NCBI RefSeq assembly: GCF_009852415.1
Contig: NZ_WOXS01000002.1
Coordinates: 2,254,501-2,318,500 of the forward strand
Length of the DNA: 64,000 nt
From: Streptomyces sp. Tu 3180
Lineage (GTDB): Bacteria > Actinomycetota > Actinomycetes > Streptomycetales > Streptomycetaceae
Reading direction: 5' to 3'
Made by a program: the position numbers and the translations under genes. The notes below the pieces were generated by a model. The model was not told where the DNA came from and did not search any database. It saw only the letters and a list, made by a program, of their open reading frames with translations. Below, in pieces: positions 26,446 to 35,279 of the stretch. The stretch's first letter is position 1; every line of letters begins with the position of its first letter.

Positions 26446-27435
26446 TTATGGAGCACAGCGCGACGGCGCCCACCGGTCGCCGCGCGCGTACGCGTCCGTC
26501 GCCGCCACCAGCGCGTCGTCCCCGGCGGCACCGGCGTCGTGGCCGGCCTCGTCCACGATCACCAGCTCGCTGTCCGGCCAGGCGTGGTGGAGGCGCCAGA
26601 CGACGCCGAGGAGGTTGCCGAGGTCGAGGCCGCCCTGCACCAGGGTGCCGGGGACGCCGTGCAGCAGGTGGGCGTCCCGGAGGACGACGCCCTCGTCGCC
26701 GCCCCCGCCGAGGAAGTGGCCGTTGCTCCAGTAGTGGGTGACGGTGCGGGCGAAGCCCATGCGGAACTCCGGGTCCCGGAAGCGCGCGACCGAGCCGGGC
26801 GGGGCGGGGACCATCGCCGTCTCCCAGTCGGTCCAGGCCCGTGCGGCCCGCTCCCGCACCTCGGGGTCGGGCGACTCCAGCAGCCGGTTGTACGCGGCGG
26901 CCGGGTCGCCGTCGCGCTCGTCCGCGGGCAGTCCGGCGAGGAACCGCTCGTGGGCCTCCGGGAAGATCTTCCCCAGCCCCCGGGTCAGCAGGGAGACCTC
27001 CTGGTCGGACCCGGTGGCGACCCCCGTCAGCACCAGCTCGGACACCACTTCGGGGTGCGTCTGCGCGTACCGCAGTCCCAGGACCGATCCCCACGACACG
27101 CCCCACACCAGCCACCGCTCGATCCCCAGGTGGGCGCGCAGCCGCTCCAGGTCCGCCATGAGGTGGGCGGTCGTGTTGACGCTCATGTCGGTGGCGGGGT
27201 CGCTCGCCCGGGGTGTCGAGCGTCCGGCGCCGCGCTGGTCGAGCAGCACGATCCGGTACGCGGCCGGGTCGAAGTACCGCCGGAGGTTCGGACTCGTACC
27301 GGATCCCGGCCCGCCGTGCAGCACCACCGCGGGCTTGCCGCGCGGGTCGCCGCTGGTCTCCCAGTACACGCGGTTGCCGTCACCGACGTCGAGCATGCCG
27401 CGGTCGTACGGTTCGATCTCCGGATACAGGCTCAT
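26446..27435 (-). CDS. pip: Proline iminopeptidase (alpha/beta hydrolase)
   Basis: 329-aa enzyme that releases N-terminal proline from peptides. The oxyanion motif is VVLHGGPGSGTSPN, DQRGAGRSTPR follows, and the nucleophile elbow is GVSWGS. Asp and His of the triad fall in VPGTLVQGGLDLG and VDEAGHDA. The lid region between is typical. ATG 27435 has no ribosome binding site; instead TACTGT (minus strand, 27442-27447) ends 6 nt upstream, so the message is probably leaderless. It ends about 100 nt before glpF but likely has its own promoter. Confidence 0.93.
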   Translation of the reverse strand: MSLYPEIEPYDRGMLDVGDGNRVYWETSGDPRGKPAVVLHGGPGSGTSPNLRRYFDPAAYRIVLLDQRGAGRSTPRASDPATDMSVNTTAHLMADLERLRAHLGIERWLVWGVSWGSVLGLRYAQTHPEVVSELVLTGVATGSDQEVSLLTRGLGKIFPEAHERFLAGLPADERDGDPAAAYNRLLESPDPEVRERAARAWTDWETAMVPAPPGSVARFRDPEFRMGFARTVTHYWSNGHFLGGGGDEGVVLRDAHLLHGVPGTLVQGGLDLGNLLGVVWRLHHAWPDSELVIVDEAGHDAGAAGDDALVAATDAYARGDRWAPSRCAP

Positions 27436-27466
27436 CCGGGCACAGTAGCGGCCGCGCGGCGGACGA

Positions 27467-28210
27467 TCATCCCGTTTCCGTGCGGGCGGTCCCGCCGCCC
27501 CGCACGGGCAGTCCCGCCGCCTCGGCCGCCGTGCTCAGCACCTCCCGGAGCATCCCGGGGGTGAGCCGGCCGGTGAAGGTGTTGCGCTGGCTGACGTGGA
27601 AGCAGCCGAGGAGGTGGAGACCGGGGCCGTCGGCGGCGGGCAGCACGACGTGGGCGCCGTGGGCGAAGGCGGGACGCGGCCGGGGCACCGTCCAGCCGGC
27701 CTCGGCGAACGCGGGCAGCGCGGCCTGCCAGCCGAAGGCGCCGAGGACGAGCGCGGCCCGCACCGTCGGCCGCAGCAGGTGCAGCTCCCGCACCAGCCAG
27801 GGCCGGCAGGTGTCCCGTTCCCCGGGCGTGGGCTTGTTGGCGGGCGGGGCGCAGTGCACGGGCGAGGTGACGCGTACGCCGTACAGCTCCAGGCCGTCCC
27901 CGGCGTGCACGGAGGTCGGCTGCGAGGCGAGCCCCACGTCGTACAGCGCCCGGTACAGCACGTCCCCGGAGCGGTCCCCGGTGAACATGCGCCCCGTGCG
28001 GTTGCCGCCGTGCGCGGCGGGCGCCAGCCCGACGATCAGCAGCCGGGCGTCCGGCGGCCCGAAACCGGGCACCGGCCTGCCCCAGTACGTCCAGTCCATG
28101 AAGGCGGCGCGCTTGGTGCGGGCGACCTCCTCGCGCCAGTCGACCAGCCGGGGGCAGGCGCGGCAGCCGGCGATGCGCCGGTCGAGTGCGGTGAGGCCGC
28201 CGGGGTCCAT
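27467..28210 (-). CDS. udgB: Uracil-DNA glycosylase, family 5 (UdgB) type
   Basis: 247-aa base-excision repair enzyme. The N-terminal Cys pair CRACPRLVDWRE and CAPPANKPTPGERDTC fit a 4Fe-4S cluster. Motif A is GLAPAAHGGNRTGRMFTGD, the version lacking the catalytic Asp/Glu of other families and typical of family 5; motif B is CFHVSQRNTFTG with the active His. It removes uracil, and often hypoxanthine, from DNA. No ribosome binding site at ATG 28210; a TACCGT box (28217-28222 minus) lies 6 nt upstream, which suggests a leaderless transcript. Useful in a GC-rich genome with frequent cytosine deamination. Confidence 0.9.
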   Translation of the reverse strand: MDPGGLTALDRRIAGCRACPRLVDWREEVARTKRAAFMDWTYWGRPVPGFGPPDARLLIVGLAPAAHGGNRTGRMFTGDRSGDVLYRALYDVGLASQPTSVHAGDGLELYGVRVTSPVHCAPPANKPTPGERDTCRPWLVRELHLLRPTVRAALVLGAFGWQAALPAFAEAGWTVPRPRPAFAHGAHVVLPAADGPGLHLLGCFHVSQRNTFTGRLTPGMLREVLSTAAEAAGLPVRGGGTARTETG

Positions 28211-28369
28211 GACTCCACGGTAGGGGTACGGGGCGACGGGAGGCCGCGCCGGGCGGACCAGGTGCTGACCGCTCCGGGCCCGTGACCGGTACGGCGGCGG
28301 TCCCGCGGGGCGCGGCACCGCTCGAAATCCGGGCACGGTCCACCGGCGAGGAGGACTAAGGTCGGGGAC

Positions 28370-29080
<711 letters not shown>

Positions 29081-29204
29081 GCACCCGGTGTCCGGCGGGG
29101 GCGCCCCTGCCGGACACCCTTTCCGGCCGCTGTCCCGGAGGGGACCGCGCCCCGCCCTCGCGCCCGTCCCCACCCGAGGGGGCCCGCCCGAGGGGGTCCC
29201 GTCC

Positions 29205-29903
29205 TCAGCCGCCCGTCACCGGCACCGCCCTCACCCACATCCGGTCCGCCGTCAGGTACCGGTCCACCCTCAGGCCCGCCTCCCCCAGCGCCTCCTCGAA
29301 CTGCTGCCTCGTCAGCGGCCGTGCCCGGAACGTCTGCGTCCAGGTCGCGTCCGGGAACACGTACTCCGCGCGCACCGAGTCGACCCCGTCGCCGACCGGC
29401 TCCGACGACACGATCCGCACGGTGAAGCCGGAGGGGTCCACCCGCTCGCGCGGCACGTCGGTGTGGTAGTCCTCGCCCTCCCGCTGGATCAGCACGCACC
29501 CGCCCTTCGCCAGGTGCCGCACACAGGTGCGCAGCATTCCCCGCCGCACCTCGACGTCCCCCACGTGCACCAGGAACGACGCCAGGAGCACCACGTCGAA
29601 CGTCTCGCCCAGGTCGAGCCTCTCCACGGGACTGTGTATCGTCCGCGCCCCGCGCACCCGCTCCAGCATCTCGGCGGACTCGTCCACCGCCGTGACCTCG
29701 AAGCCGCGCTCCAGCAGGGCGTGGGTCATCCGCCCGACCCCGCTGCCCAGCTCCAGGATGCGTGCACCCGCGGGCACCGCCGCGGCGATGACGTCCGGCT
29801 CGTCCCCGACGGGCAGCCGCGCGTAGAGCTCCACCGCGCAGCCGTCCGGGGTGATCGCCCCGGGTCCCGTCCCCTCGTACCCCTCACGCATTTCCGGTTC
29901 CAT
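29205..29903 (-). CDS. Class I SAM-dependent methyltransferase
   Basis: 232-aa Rossmann methyltransferase. Motif I is RILELGSGVGRMTHALLERG, with the acidic loop VTAVDESAEML, then FDVVLLASFLVHVGD and LRTCVRHLAKGGCVLIQREG. The last 60 residues form a substrate cap ending in ADRMWVRAVPV. The substrate is unknown; neighbours give no pathway. The start is uncertain between ATG 29903 and ATG 29891, neither with a clear Shine-Dalgarno. Convergent with the S4 gene. Confidence 0.82.
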   Translation of the reverse strand: MEPEMREGYEGTGPGAITPDGCAVELYARLPVGDEPDVIAAAVPAGARILELGSGVGRMTHALLERGFEVTAVDESAEMLERVRGARTIHSPVERLDLGETFDVVLLASFLVHVGDVEVRRGMLRTCVRHLAKGGCVLIQREGEDYHTDVPRERVDPSGFTVRIVSSEPVGDGVDSVRAEYVFPDATWTQTFRARPLTRQQFEEALGEAGLRVDRYLTADRMWVRAVPVTGG

Positions 29904-30067
29904 GCCCGTCCAACGGCCCGTTTCCGCACGCCCGTTCCCCTCCGCCGCGGATTCACCCGTTCGAGTCAGCCGGCGTCGGATCACGGGGCGTCCGGCAGCG
30001 CCGTATGTGCTCCTCGTCCGGGGAACCCGGAAGGGAGGAGGAGACGCGGACGGGAGTGGTGAGGGTG

Positions 30068-30331
30068 ATGCGTACGGGCAGTGAACCGGTGACCGCGCGC
30101 AGTCCTCTGCGGATGCGGCTCTGGCTGAGCGTCTGGGGTGCGGTCTGGACGGTGTTCGGGACCGCGGCGTTCGCGGTCGTGGGGCGCTGGGGCTGGGCGC
30201 TCGCCTGCGGGCTGCTGTGGCTGGTCGTCATGGTCGACCTGGCCGTCGTCGTGCGGCGCATCCGCCAGGGCGCCCACTACCAGCCGGGCCGCGACGTCCC
30301 GCCGTACGAGCCGCCGAGCAGCCGCCCGTGA
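30068..30331 (+). CDS. DUF6343 small membrane protein
   Basis: 87 aa. The pattern MRTGSEPVTARSPLRMRLWLS, two membrane helices (about 18-38 and 43-65) and the basic VVVRRIRQGAHYQPGRDVPPYEP tail is that of DUF6343, common in Streptomyces and of unknown role. ATG 30068 is preferred because the conserved sequence begins there; GTG 30056 and 30059 upstream are alternatives. Stands between two minus-strand genes. Confidence 0.8.
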   Translation: MRTGSEPVTARSPLRMRLWLSVWGAVWTVFGTAAFAVVGRWGWALACGLLWLVVMVDLAVVVRRIRQGAHYQPGRDVPPYEPPSSRP

Positions 30332-30376
30332 GCCGTGGCGGCGACGGGTGCGGGCGTGGCGGCGGGCGCGGGCCGC

Positions 30377-30757
30377 TCACGCCTCGAAGCGCGCCGCCTC
30401 GAGGTACTCCGGGTTCGGGTCCAGCGCCGCCGCCAGCCGGAAGTGGCGCTTGGCCGGGCGGGGGCGGTTCTGGCGCTGATAGGTGCGGGCGAGGGCGAAG
30501 TGGGCGAAGGCGTTGTCCGGCTCGCGCTCCAGGACGAGGGAGAACTCCAGCTCGGCGGGGCGCAGCTGGGCCGCGGCGAAGAAGGCCCGTGCGCGCAGCA
30601 GCCGCGCGGCGGTGTTCTCCGGGTGGACGTCGATGACGCCGTCGAGCAGCTTCACCGCGCCCTGCGGATCCCGGGAGGCGAGCAGCTGCTCGGCGGCACG
30701 GAAGTCGATGACATGCGTCTCCGGCGTACGTCCGGTCGAACCACTGGTCTCGGGCAC
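30377..30757 (-). CDS. TPR-repeat protein
   Basis: 126 aa with about two and a half tetratricopeptide repeats: FRAAEQLLASRDPQGAVKLLDGVIDVHP, then TAARLLRARAFFAAAQLRPAELEFSLVLEREP and AFAHFALARTYQRQN, ending in ALDPNPEYLEAARFEA. It is a soluble adaptor and needs a partner, which is unknown. GTG 30757 has AAGGA 8 nt upstream. It follows coaE by about 50 nt, a common arrangement in Streptomyces. Confidence 0.85.
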   Translation of the reverse strand: MPETSGSTGRTPETHVIDFRAAEQLLASRDPQGAVKLLDGVIDVHPENTAARLLRARAFFAAAQLRPAELEFSLVLEREPDNAFAHFALARTYQRQNRPRPAKRHFRLAAALDPNPEYLEAARFEA

Positions 30758-30806
30758 GGCGCAATCCTTCCCTCGCTGGAGGGGTTCAACGCCTCGTCCG
30801 GGGCCG

Positions 30807-31427
30807 CTATTCCTGAGGGGTCCGCCGGGACGCCCGCGCCCTGCGGACGAGCTCGGCCCACACCTCCTTCACGCGCCGCTCCAGCGCGTCGAGGGGGACG
30901 TCGTTGTCGATGACGATGTCGGCGATCTCCCGGCGCTGTTCGCGGGTCGCCTGGGCGGCCATGCGCGCGCGGGCGTCCTCCTCGGTCATGCCGCGGCGCC
31001 GCACGAGCCGGTCGAGCTGGGTCGCGGGGCTCGCGTCGACGACGATCACGAGGTCGTAGAGGGGGGCGAGGCCGTTCTCCGTGAGGAGGGGGACGTCGTG
31101 GACGACGACGGAGTCCTCGGCGGCGGCCCCCTCCAGCTCACGGGAGCGGGCGCCCACCAGGGGGTGGACGATCGAGTTGAGGACGGCCAGCTTCTCCGGA
31201 TCGGCGAAGACGACGGAGCCCAGCCTGGGCCGGTCCAGGCTGCCGTCCGCGGTGAGCACCTCCTCGCCGAAGGCGTCCACGACCGCCGCGAGGCCGGGTG
31301 TCCCCGGCGCGACGACCTCACGGGCGATGCGGTCCGCGTCGATCAGCACCGCCCCGCACTCGACGAGCAGCCGGGACACCTCGCTCTTGCCGGCGCCGAT
31401 CCCGCCGGTCAGGCCCACCTTCAGCAT
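30807..31427 (-). CDS. coaE: Dephospho-CoA kinase
   Basis: 206-aa enzyme for the last step of coenzyme A synthesis, phosphorylating the 3'-OH of dephospho-CoA. Walker [18 protein letters not shown] is at the start, [13 protein letters not shown] holds the acidic substrate residues, [13 protein letters not shown] and [18 protein letters not shown] follow, and [16 protein letters not shown] near the end is the lid-like segment. ATG 31427 has no Shine-Dalgarno, but TAAGCT (minus, 31435-31440) ends 7 nt upstream, so a leaderless message is likely. Confidence 0.95.
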   Translation of the reverse strand: MLKVGLTGGIGAGKSEVSRLLVECGAVLIDADRIAREVVAPGTPGLAAVVDAFGEEVLTADGSLDRPRLGSVVFADPEKLAVLNSIVHPLVGARSRELEGAAAEDSVVVHDVPLLTENGLAPLYDLVIVVDASPATQLDRLVRRRGMTEEDARARMAAQATREQRREIADIVIDNDVPLDALERRVKEVWAELVRRARASRRTPQE

Positions 31428-31491
31428 GAGCGGAAGCTTAGGGCCTGGCGCCGGCGGGCCCTCCGGCGGACCCTCCCGTCGCGGGGTCCCG

Positions 31492-32430
31492 TCAGCCGTC
31501 CCCTTCGCGCTCCGCCAGGAACCGCTCGAACTCGCGCCCGATCTCGTCCGCCGACGGGATCTCCACCGGCTCGGCGAGCATGTTGCCCCGGGTCTCGGCT
31601 CCCGCGGCGGCGTCGTACTGGTGCTCCAGGCCCTGGATGAGGGCGGCGAGTTCGTCGTCGCCCTCCCGGACCTGGCGGTCGATCTCGGTCTGGGTGCGGT
31701 GGGCGTCGGTGCGCAGGGCGTGCGCGACGCCGGGCAGGACCAGCCCGGTCGCGGCCGTGATGGCCTCCAGGACGGTGAGCGCCGCGTCCGGGTACGGGGA
31801 GCGGGCGACGTAGTGCGGGACGTGCCCGGCGACGCCCAGGACGTCGTGTCCGGCCTGCATGAGCCGGTACTCGACGAGGGCCTCGGCGCTGCCGGGGACC
31901 TGGGCCTCGTCGAACGGGCTGCTGTGCCCGGGGACGAGGTCGGTGCGGTTGCCGTGCGGGGTGAGGCCGACGGGGCGGGTGTGCGGGACGCCCATCGGGA
32001 TGCCGTGGAAGTTCACCGACAGGCGGACGCCGAGCCGCTCCACGATCTGCCGCACGGCCGCGGCGAAGCGCTCCCACTCCACGTCCGGTTCGGGGCCGGA
32101 GAGCAGCAGGAAGGGGGCTCCGGTGGTGTCCTGGACGAGGCGCACCTCGAGGGCGGGCACCTCGTAGTCGCTCCAGCGGTCGCGGGTGAAGGTCAGCAGC
32201 GGGCGCCGGGCGCGGTAGTCGATCAGCCGGTCGTGGTCGAACCGGGCGACGACCTGGTGGGGCAGCGCGTCGAGCAGCCGGTCGACGATCTGGTCCCCGG
32301 TCTCCCCCGCGTCGATGTATCCGTCGAAGTGGTAGAGCATGACAAGTCCGGCCGACTCCTGGGCGAGCGCCATGTCGACGACGGCCAGCCCCTTCGGCTC
32401 CCAGGCGTACAAATCCTGCGGATCAAGCAC
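31492..32430 (-). CDS. PAC2-family protein
   Basis: 312-aa PAC2 (proteasome-assembly-chaperone-like) protein. The start [22 protein letters not shown] is followed by [36 protein letters not shown] and [17 protein letters not shown]. Actinobacterial members sit between rpsA and coaE, as here; their function is unproven, though a link to proteasome assembly has been proposed by family name. GTG 32430 is behind GGAGGAG. A strong terminator lies between it and rpsA, so it needs its own promoter or read-through. Confidence 0.85.
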   Translation of the reverse strand: MLDPQDLYAWEPKGLAVVDMALAQESAGLVMLYHFDGYIDAGETGDQIVDRLLDALPHQVVARFDHDRLIDYRARRPLLTFTRDRWSDYEVPALEVRLVQDTTGAPFLLLSGPEPDVEWERFAAAVRQIVERLGVRLSVNFHGIPMGVPHTRPVGLTPHGNRTDLVPGHSSPFDEAQVPGSAEALVEYRLMQAGHDVLGVAGHVPHYVARSPYPDAALTVLEAITAATGLVLPGVAHALRTDAHRTQTEIDRQVREGDDELAALIQGLEHQYDAAAGAETRGNMLAEPVEIPSADEIGREFERFLAEREGDG

Positions 32431-32503
32431 AGTGACCGCTCCTCCTCGTGTCCGTACTGCACAACGTGACGCGCGGCACCCGCATTCCCGGCGCCGGGAA
32501 CGC

Positions 32504-32543
32504 GCCGAGGGCCCGCACCCCGGATGGGGTGCGGGCCCTCGGC
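32504..32543 (-). terminator. rpsA terminator
   Basis: Perfect 18-bp stem (32504-32521 / 32526-32543) with a GGAT loop, 60 nt downstream of the rpsA stop. GC-rich with no U-tract, as is common in this genus. Isolates rpsA from the PAC2 gene. Confidence 0.85.
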
Positions 32544-32604
32544 CCTGGAGCTCGCGCTCAGCGGTCACCGCGCCCGGCGCGGGTTCCGCTCAGCGTGCGT
32601 GCGC

Positions 32605-34098
32605 TCAGCTCTGGCCGCCGGCCAGCTTCTCGCGCAGCGCGGCCAGCGCCTCGTCCGAGGCCAGCGCACCGGAGGTGTCGCCGCCCTCGGAGGAGTACGA
32701 ACCGCCGCCGGACGCGGCCGGAGCGGCGGCCTCGCCACCCTCGGCAGCGGCCTGGGCGTCCGCCTCGCGGGACTTGATGACCTGCGCCTGGTGCTGCTCG
32801 AAGCGCTGCTGCGCCTCGGCGTACTGGCGCTCCCACTCCTCGCGCTGCTTCTCGTAGCCCGGCAGCCAGTCGTTGGTCTCCGGGTCGAAGCCCTCGGGGT
32901 AGATGTAGTTGCCCTGGTCGTCGTAGGACGCGGCCATGCCGTACAGGGTCGGGTCGAACTCGACCGCCGTCGGGTCGGCACCGAAGGACTCGTTGGCCTG
33001 CTTCAGCGAGAGGCTGATGCGGCGGCGCTCGAGGTCGATGTCGATGACCTTGACGAAGATCTCGTCGTTGACCTGGACGACCTGCTCCGGGATCTCCACG
33101 TGGCGCTCGGCCAGCTCGGAGATGTGGACCAGACCCTCGATGCCCTCGTCCACGCGGACGAACGCACCGAACGGAACCAGCTTCGTGACCTTGCCGGGCA
33201 CGACCTGGCCGATCTGGTGGGTGCGGGCGAACTGCTGCCACGGGTCTTCCTGGGTCGCCTTCAGCGACAGGGAGACGCGCTCGCGGTCCATGTCGACGTC
33301 GAGGACCTCGACGGTGACCTCCTGGCCCACCTCGACGACCTCGGACGGGTGGTCGATGTGCTTCCAGGACAGCTCGGAGACGTGGACCAGACCGTCGACG
33401 CCACCCAGGTCCACGAAGGCACCGAAGTTGACGATCGAGGAGACGACGCCGGAACGGACCTGACCCTTCTGGAGGGTGGTGAGGAACGTCTGGCGGACCT
33501 CGGACTGGGTCTGCTCCAGCCAGGCACGGCGGGACAGGACCACGTTGTTGCGGTTCTTGTCCAGCTCGATGATCTTCGCCTCGAGCTCCTTGCCCACGTA
33601 GGGCTGGAGGTCGCGGACGCGGCGCATCTCGACCAGGGAGGCCGGGAGGAAGCCGCGGAGGCCGATGTCGAGGATGAGACCACCCTTGACGACCTCGATG
33701 ACGGTACCGGTGACGATGCCGTCCTCTTCCTTGATCTTCTCGATGGTGCCCCAGGCACGCTCGTACTGGGCGCGCTTCTTCGAGAGGATCAGGCGGCCTT
33801 CCTTGTCCTCCTTCTGGAGGACCAGGGCCTCGATCTCGTCGCCGACGGCGACGACCTCGTTCGGGTCGACGTCGTGCTTGATCGAGAGCTCGCGGCTCGG
33901 GATGACACCTTCGGTCTTGTAACCGATGTCGAGCAGGACCTCGTCCCGGTCGACCTTCACGATGACGCCGTCGACGATGTCGCCGTCGTTGAAGTACTTG
34001 ATCGTCTCGTCGATCGCTGCGAGGAACGCTTCCTCGTTACCGATGTCGTTGACCGCTACCTGCGGGGTGGTGGCGGTGGTCTCGGTGCTGCTCGTCAT
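32605..34098 (-). CDS. rpsA: 30S ribosomal protein S1
   Basis: 497 aa with four S1 OB-fold repeats, at about residues 35-105, 120-190, 205-275 and 290-360: each shows the V.G.V..I..FGAFVD pattern (FNDGDIVDGVIVKVDRDEVL; SSIVNFGAFVDLGGVDGLVH; LVPFGAFVRVDEGIEGLVH). It brings structured mRNAs to the 30S subunit. The long C-terminal tail is Gln/Glu and Ala/Gly-rich (READAQAAAEGGEAAAP). Actinobacterial S1 has four repeats against six in E. coli. ATG 34098. Transcribed from a consensus-like promoter nearly 200 nt upstream, leaving a long leader. Confidence 0.97.
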   Translation of the reverse strand: MTSSTETTATTPQVAVNDIGNEEAFLAAIDETIKYFNDGDIVDGVIVKVDRDEVLLDIGYKTEGVIPSRELSIKHDVDPNEVVAVGDEIEALVLQKEDKEGRLILSKKRAQYERAWGTIEKIKEEDGIVTGTVIEVVKGGLILDIGLRGFLPASLVEMRRVRDLQPYVGKELEAKIIELDKNRNNVVLSRRAWLEQTQSEVRQTFLTTLQKGQVRSGVVSSIVNFGAFVDLGGVDGLVHVSELSWKHIDHPSEVVEVGQEVTVEVLDVDMDRERVSLSLKATQEDPWQQFARTHQIGQVVPGKVTKLVPFGAFVRVDEGIEGLVHISELAERHVEIPEQVVQVNDEIFVKVIDIDLERRRISLSLKQANESFGADPTAVEFDPTLYGMAASYDDQGNYIYPEGFDPETNDWLPGYEKQREEWERQYAEAQQRFEQHQAQVIKSREADAQAAAEGGEAAAPAASGGGSYSSEGGDTSGALASDEALAALREKLAGGQS

Positions 34099-34295
34099 GT
34101 GGGAAAGGGCTCCGGTACGGACATTGAAGTCGTAGGTACTGCTACGCCGGAGCCCGTTTCGCTCTGCAGAAGCCGGACAGCCAAGGAAGCGCCTCACCTG
34201 CGACGGTGACGGCGCCTCGACAACCGAGGGGACATACAACAGATGCGAGCGCAGCCTGCTACGTCTGAGGTGCGCAGGCCCGCAGCGCAACTTGT

Positions 34296-34324
34296 AGCAT
34301 ACGGGGGCTGCCGGGCAGGGTCAA
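34296..34324 (-). promoter_or_regulatory. Consensus housekeeping promoter of rpsA
   Basis: On the minus strand, TTGACC (34319-34324), a 17-nt spacer and TATGCT (34296-34301). This fits the principal (HrdB) sigma factor. The start point would be near 34288, giving a leader of about 190 nt before the ATG at 34098. Confidence 0.8.
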
Positions 34325-34462
34325 TGCGCGAAGCCCCCCACCCGGGGCGGATCGCCGCATAACCGGCACAATTCCCGTCCCACGAGGCCGCGCAGGCCGT
34401 GTCGCGCCCCTGCGGCGACACGCCGGGGACGGGCTGGACGGAAGAGTACGACGAGGGAGCCG

Positions 34463-35275
34463 ATCATCCAAGAGCCCGAAGCACCCGAACCGGAGGCCAC
34501 CCGACGGGAGGCCGGTGTCGCGGAGAGCTCCCGCGCCAACCGGGGCTGGTGGGACCGCAACGCGGACGAGTACCAGATCGAGCACGGCACGTTCCTCGGC
34601 GACGACCGCTTCGTGTGGGGTCCCGAGGGCCTGGACGAGGTGGAGGCCGAGCTGCTCGGCCCGCCGGAGGAGCTGAAGGGACGGGACGTCCTGGAGCTGG
34701 GCGCCGGCGCGGCGCAGTGCTCGCGCTGGCTGGCCGCCCAGGGCGCGCGCCCGGTGGCCCTGGACCTCTCGCACCGGCAGCTGCAGCACGCGCTGCGCAT
34801 CGGCGGATCGTTCCCCCTGGTGTGCGCCGACGCGATCGCGCTCCCCTTCGCGGACGGCTCCTTCGACCTGGCCTGCTCGGCGTACGGGGCGCTGCCCTTC
34901 GTCGCCGACCCGCGGCTGGTGCTGCGCGAGGTGCACCGGGTGCTGCGGCCCGGCGGGCGCCTCGTCTTCTCCGTGACCCATCCGATCCGCTGGGCGTTCC
35001 CCGACGAGCCCGGTCCCGAGGGGCTCAGCGTCTCCGCCTCCTACTTCGACCGCACGCCCTACGTCGAGCAGGACGAGGAGGGCCGCGCGGTGTACGTCGA
35101 GCACCACAGGACGCTCGGCGACCGCGTCCGCGACGTCGTCGCCTCGGGTTTCCGCCTGGTGGACCTGGTGGAGCCGGAGTGGCCGGCCTGGAACACCTCC
35201 GAGTGGGGCGGCTGGTCCCCGCTGCGCGGCGGCCTGATCCCGGGGACGGCGGTCTTCGTGTGCGTGCGGGACTGA
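34463..35275 (+). CDS. SAM-dependent methyltransferase with apparent ATC start
   Basis: 270-aa Rossmann methyltransferase: SSRANRGWWDRNADEYQIEH, motif I DVLELGAGAAQCSRWLAAQG, PVALDLSHRQLQHAL, DLACSAYGALPFVADP and VLRPGGRLVFSVTHPIRW. The first conventional in-frame start, GTG 34613, would remove the well-conserved ANRGWWDRNADEYQ segment whose codon use is clearly coding. Between 34319 and 34612 the frame has no ATG, GTG, TTG or CTG and no stop. ATC at 34463 has GAGG 6 nt upstream and stands where related proteins seem to begin, so I place the start there, with real doubt. Four bases separate its stop from the helicase start. Confidence 0.75.
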   Translation: MIQEPEAPEPEATRREAGVAESSRANRGWWDRNADEYQIEHGTFLGDDRFVWGPEGLDEVEAELLGPPEELKGRDVLELGAGAAQCSRWLAAQGARPVALDLSHRQLQHALRIGGSFPLVCADAIALPFADGSFDLACSAYGALPFVADPRLVLREVHRVLRPGGRLVFSVTHPIRWAFPDEPGPEGLSVSASYFDRTPYVEQDEEGRAVYVEHHRTLGDRVRDVVASGFRLVDLVEPEWPAWNTSEWGGWSPLRGGLIPGTAVFVCVRD

Positions 35276-35279
35276 GCGC

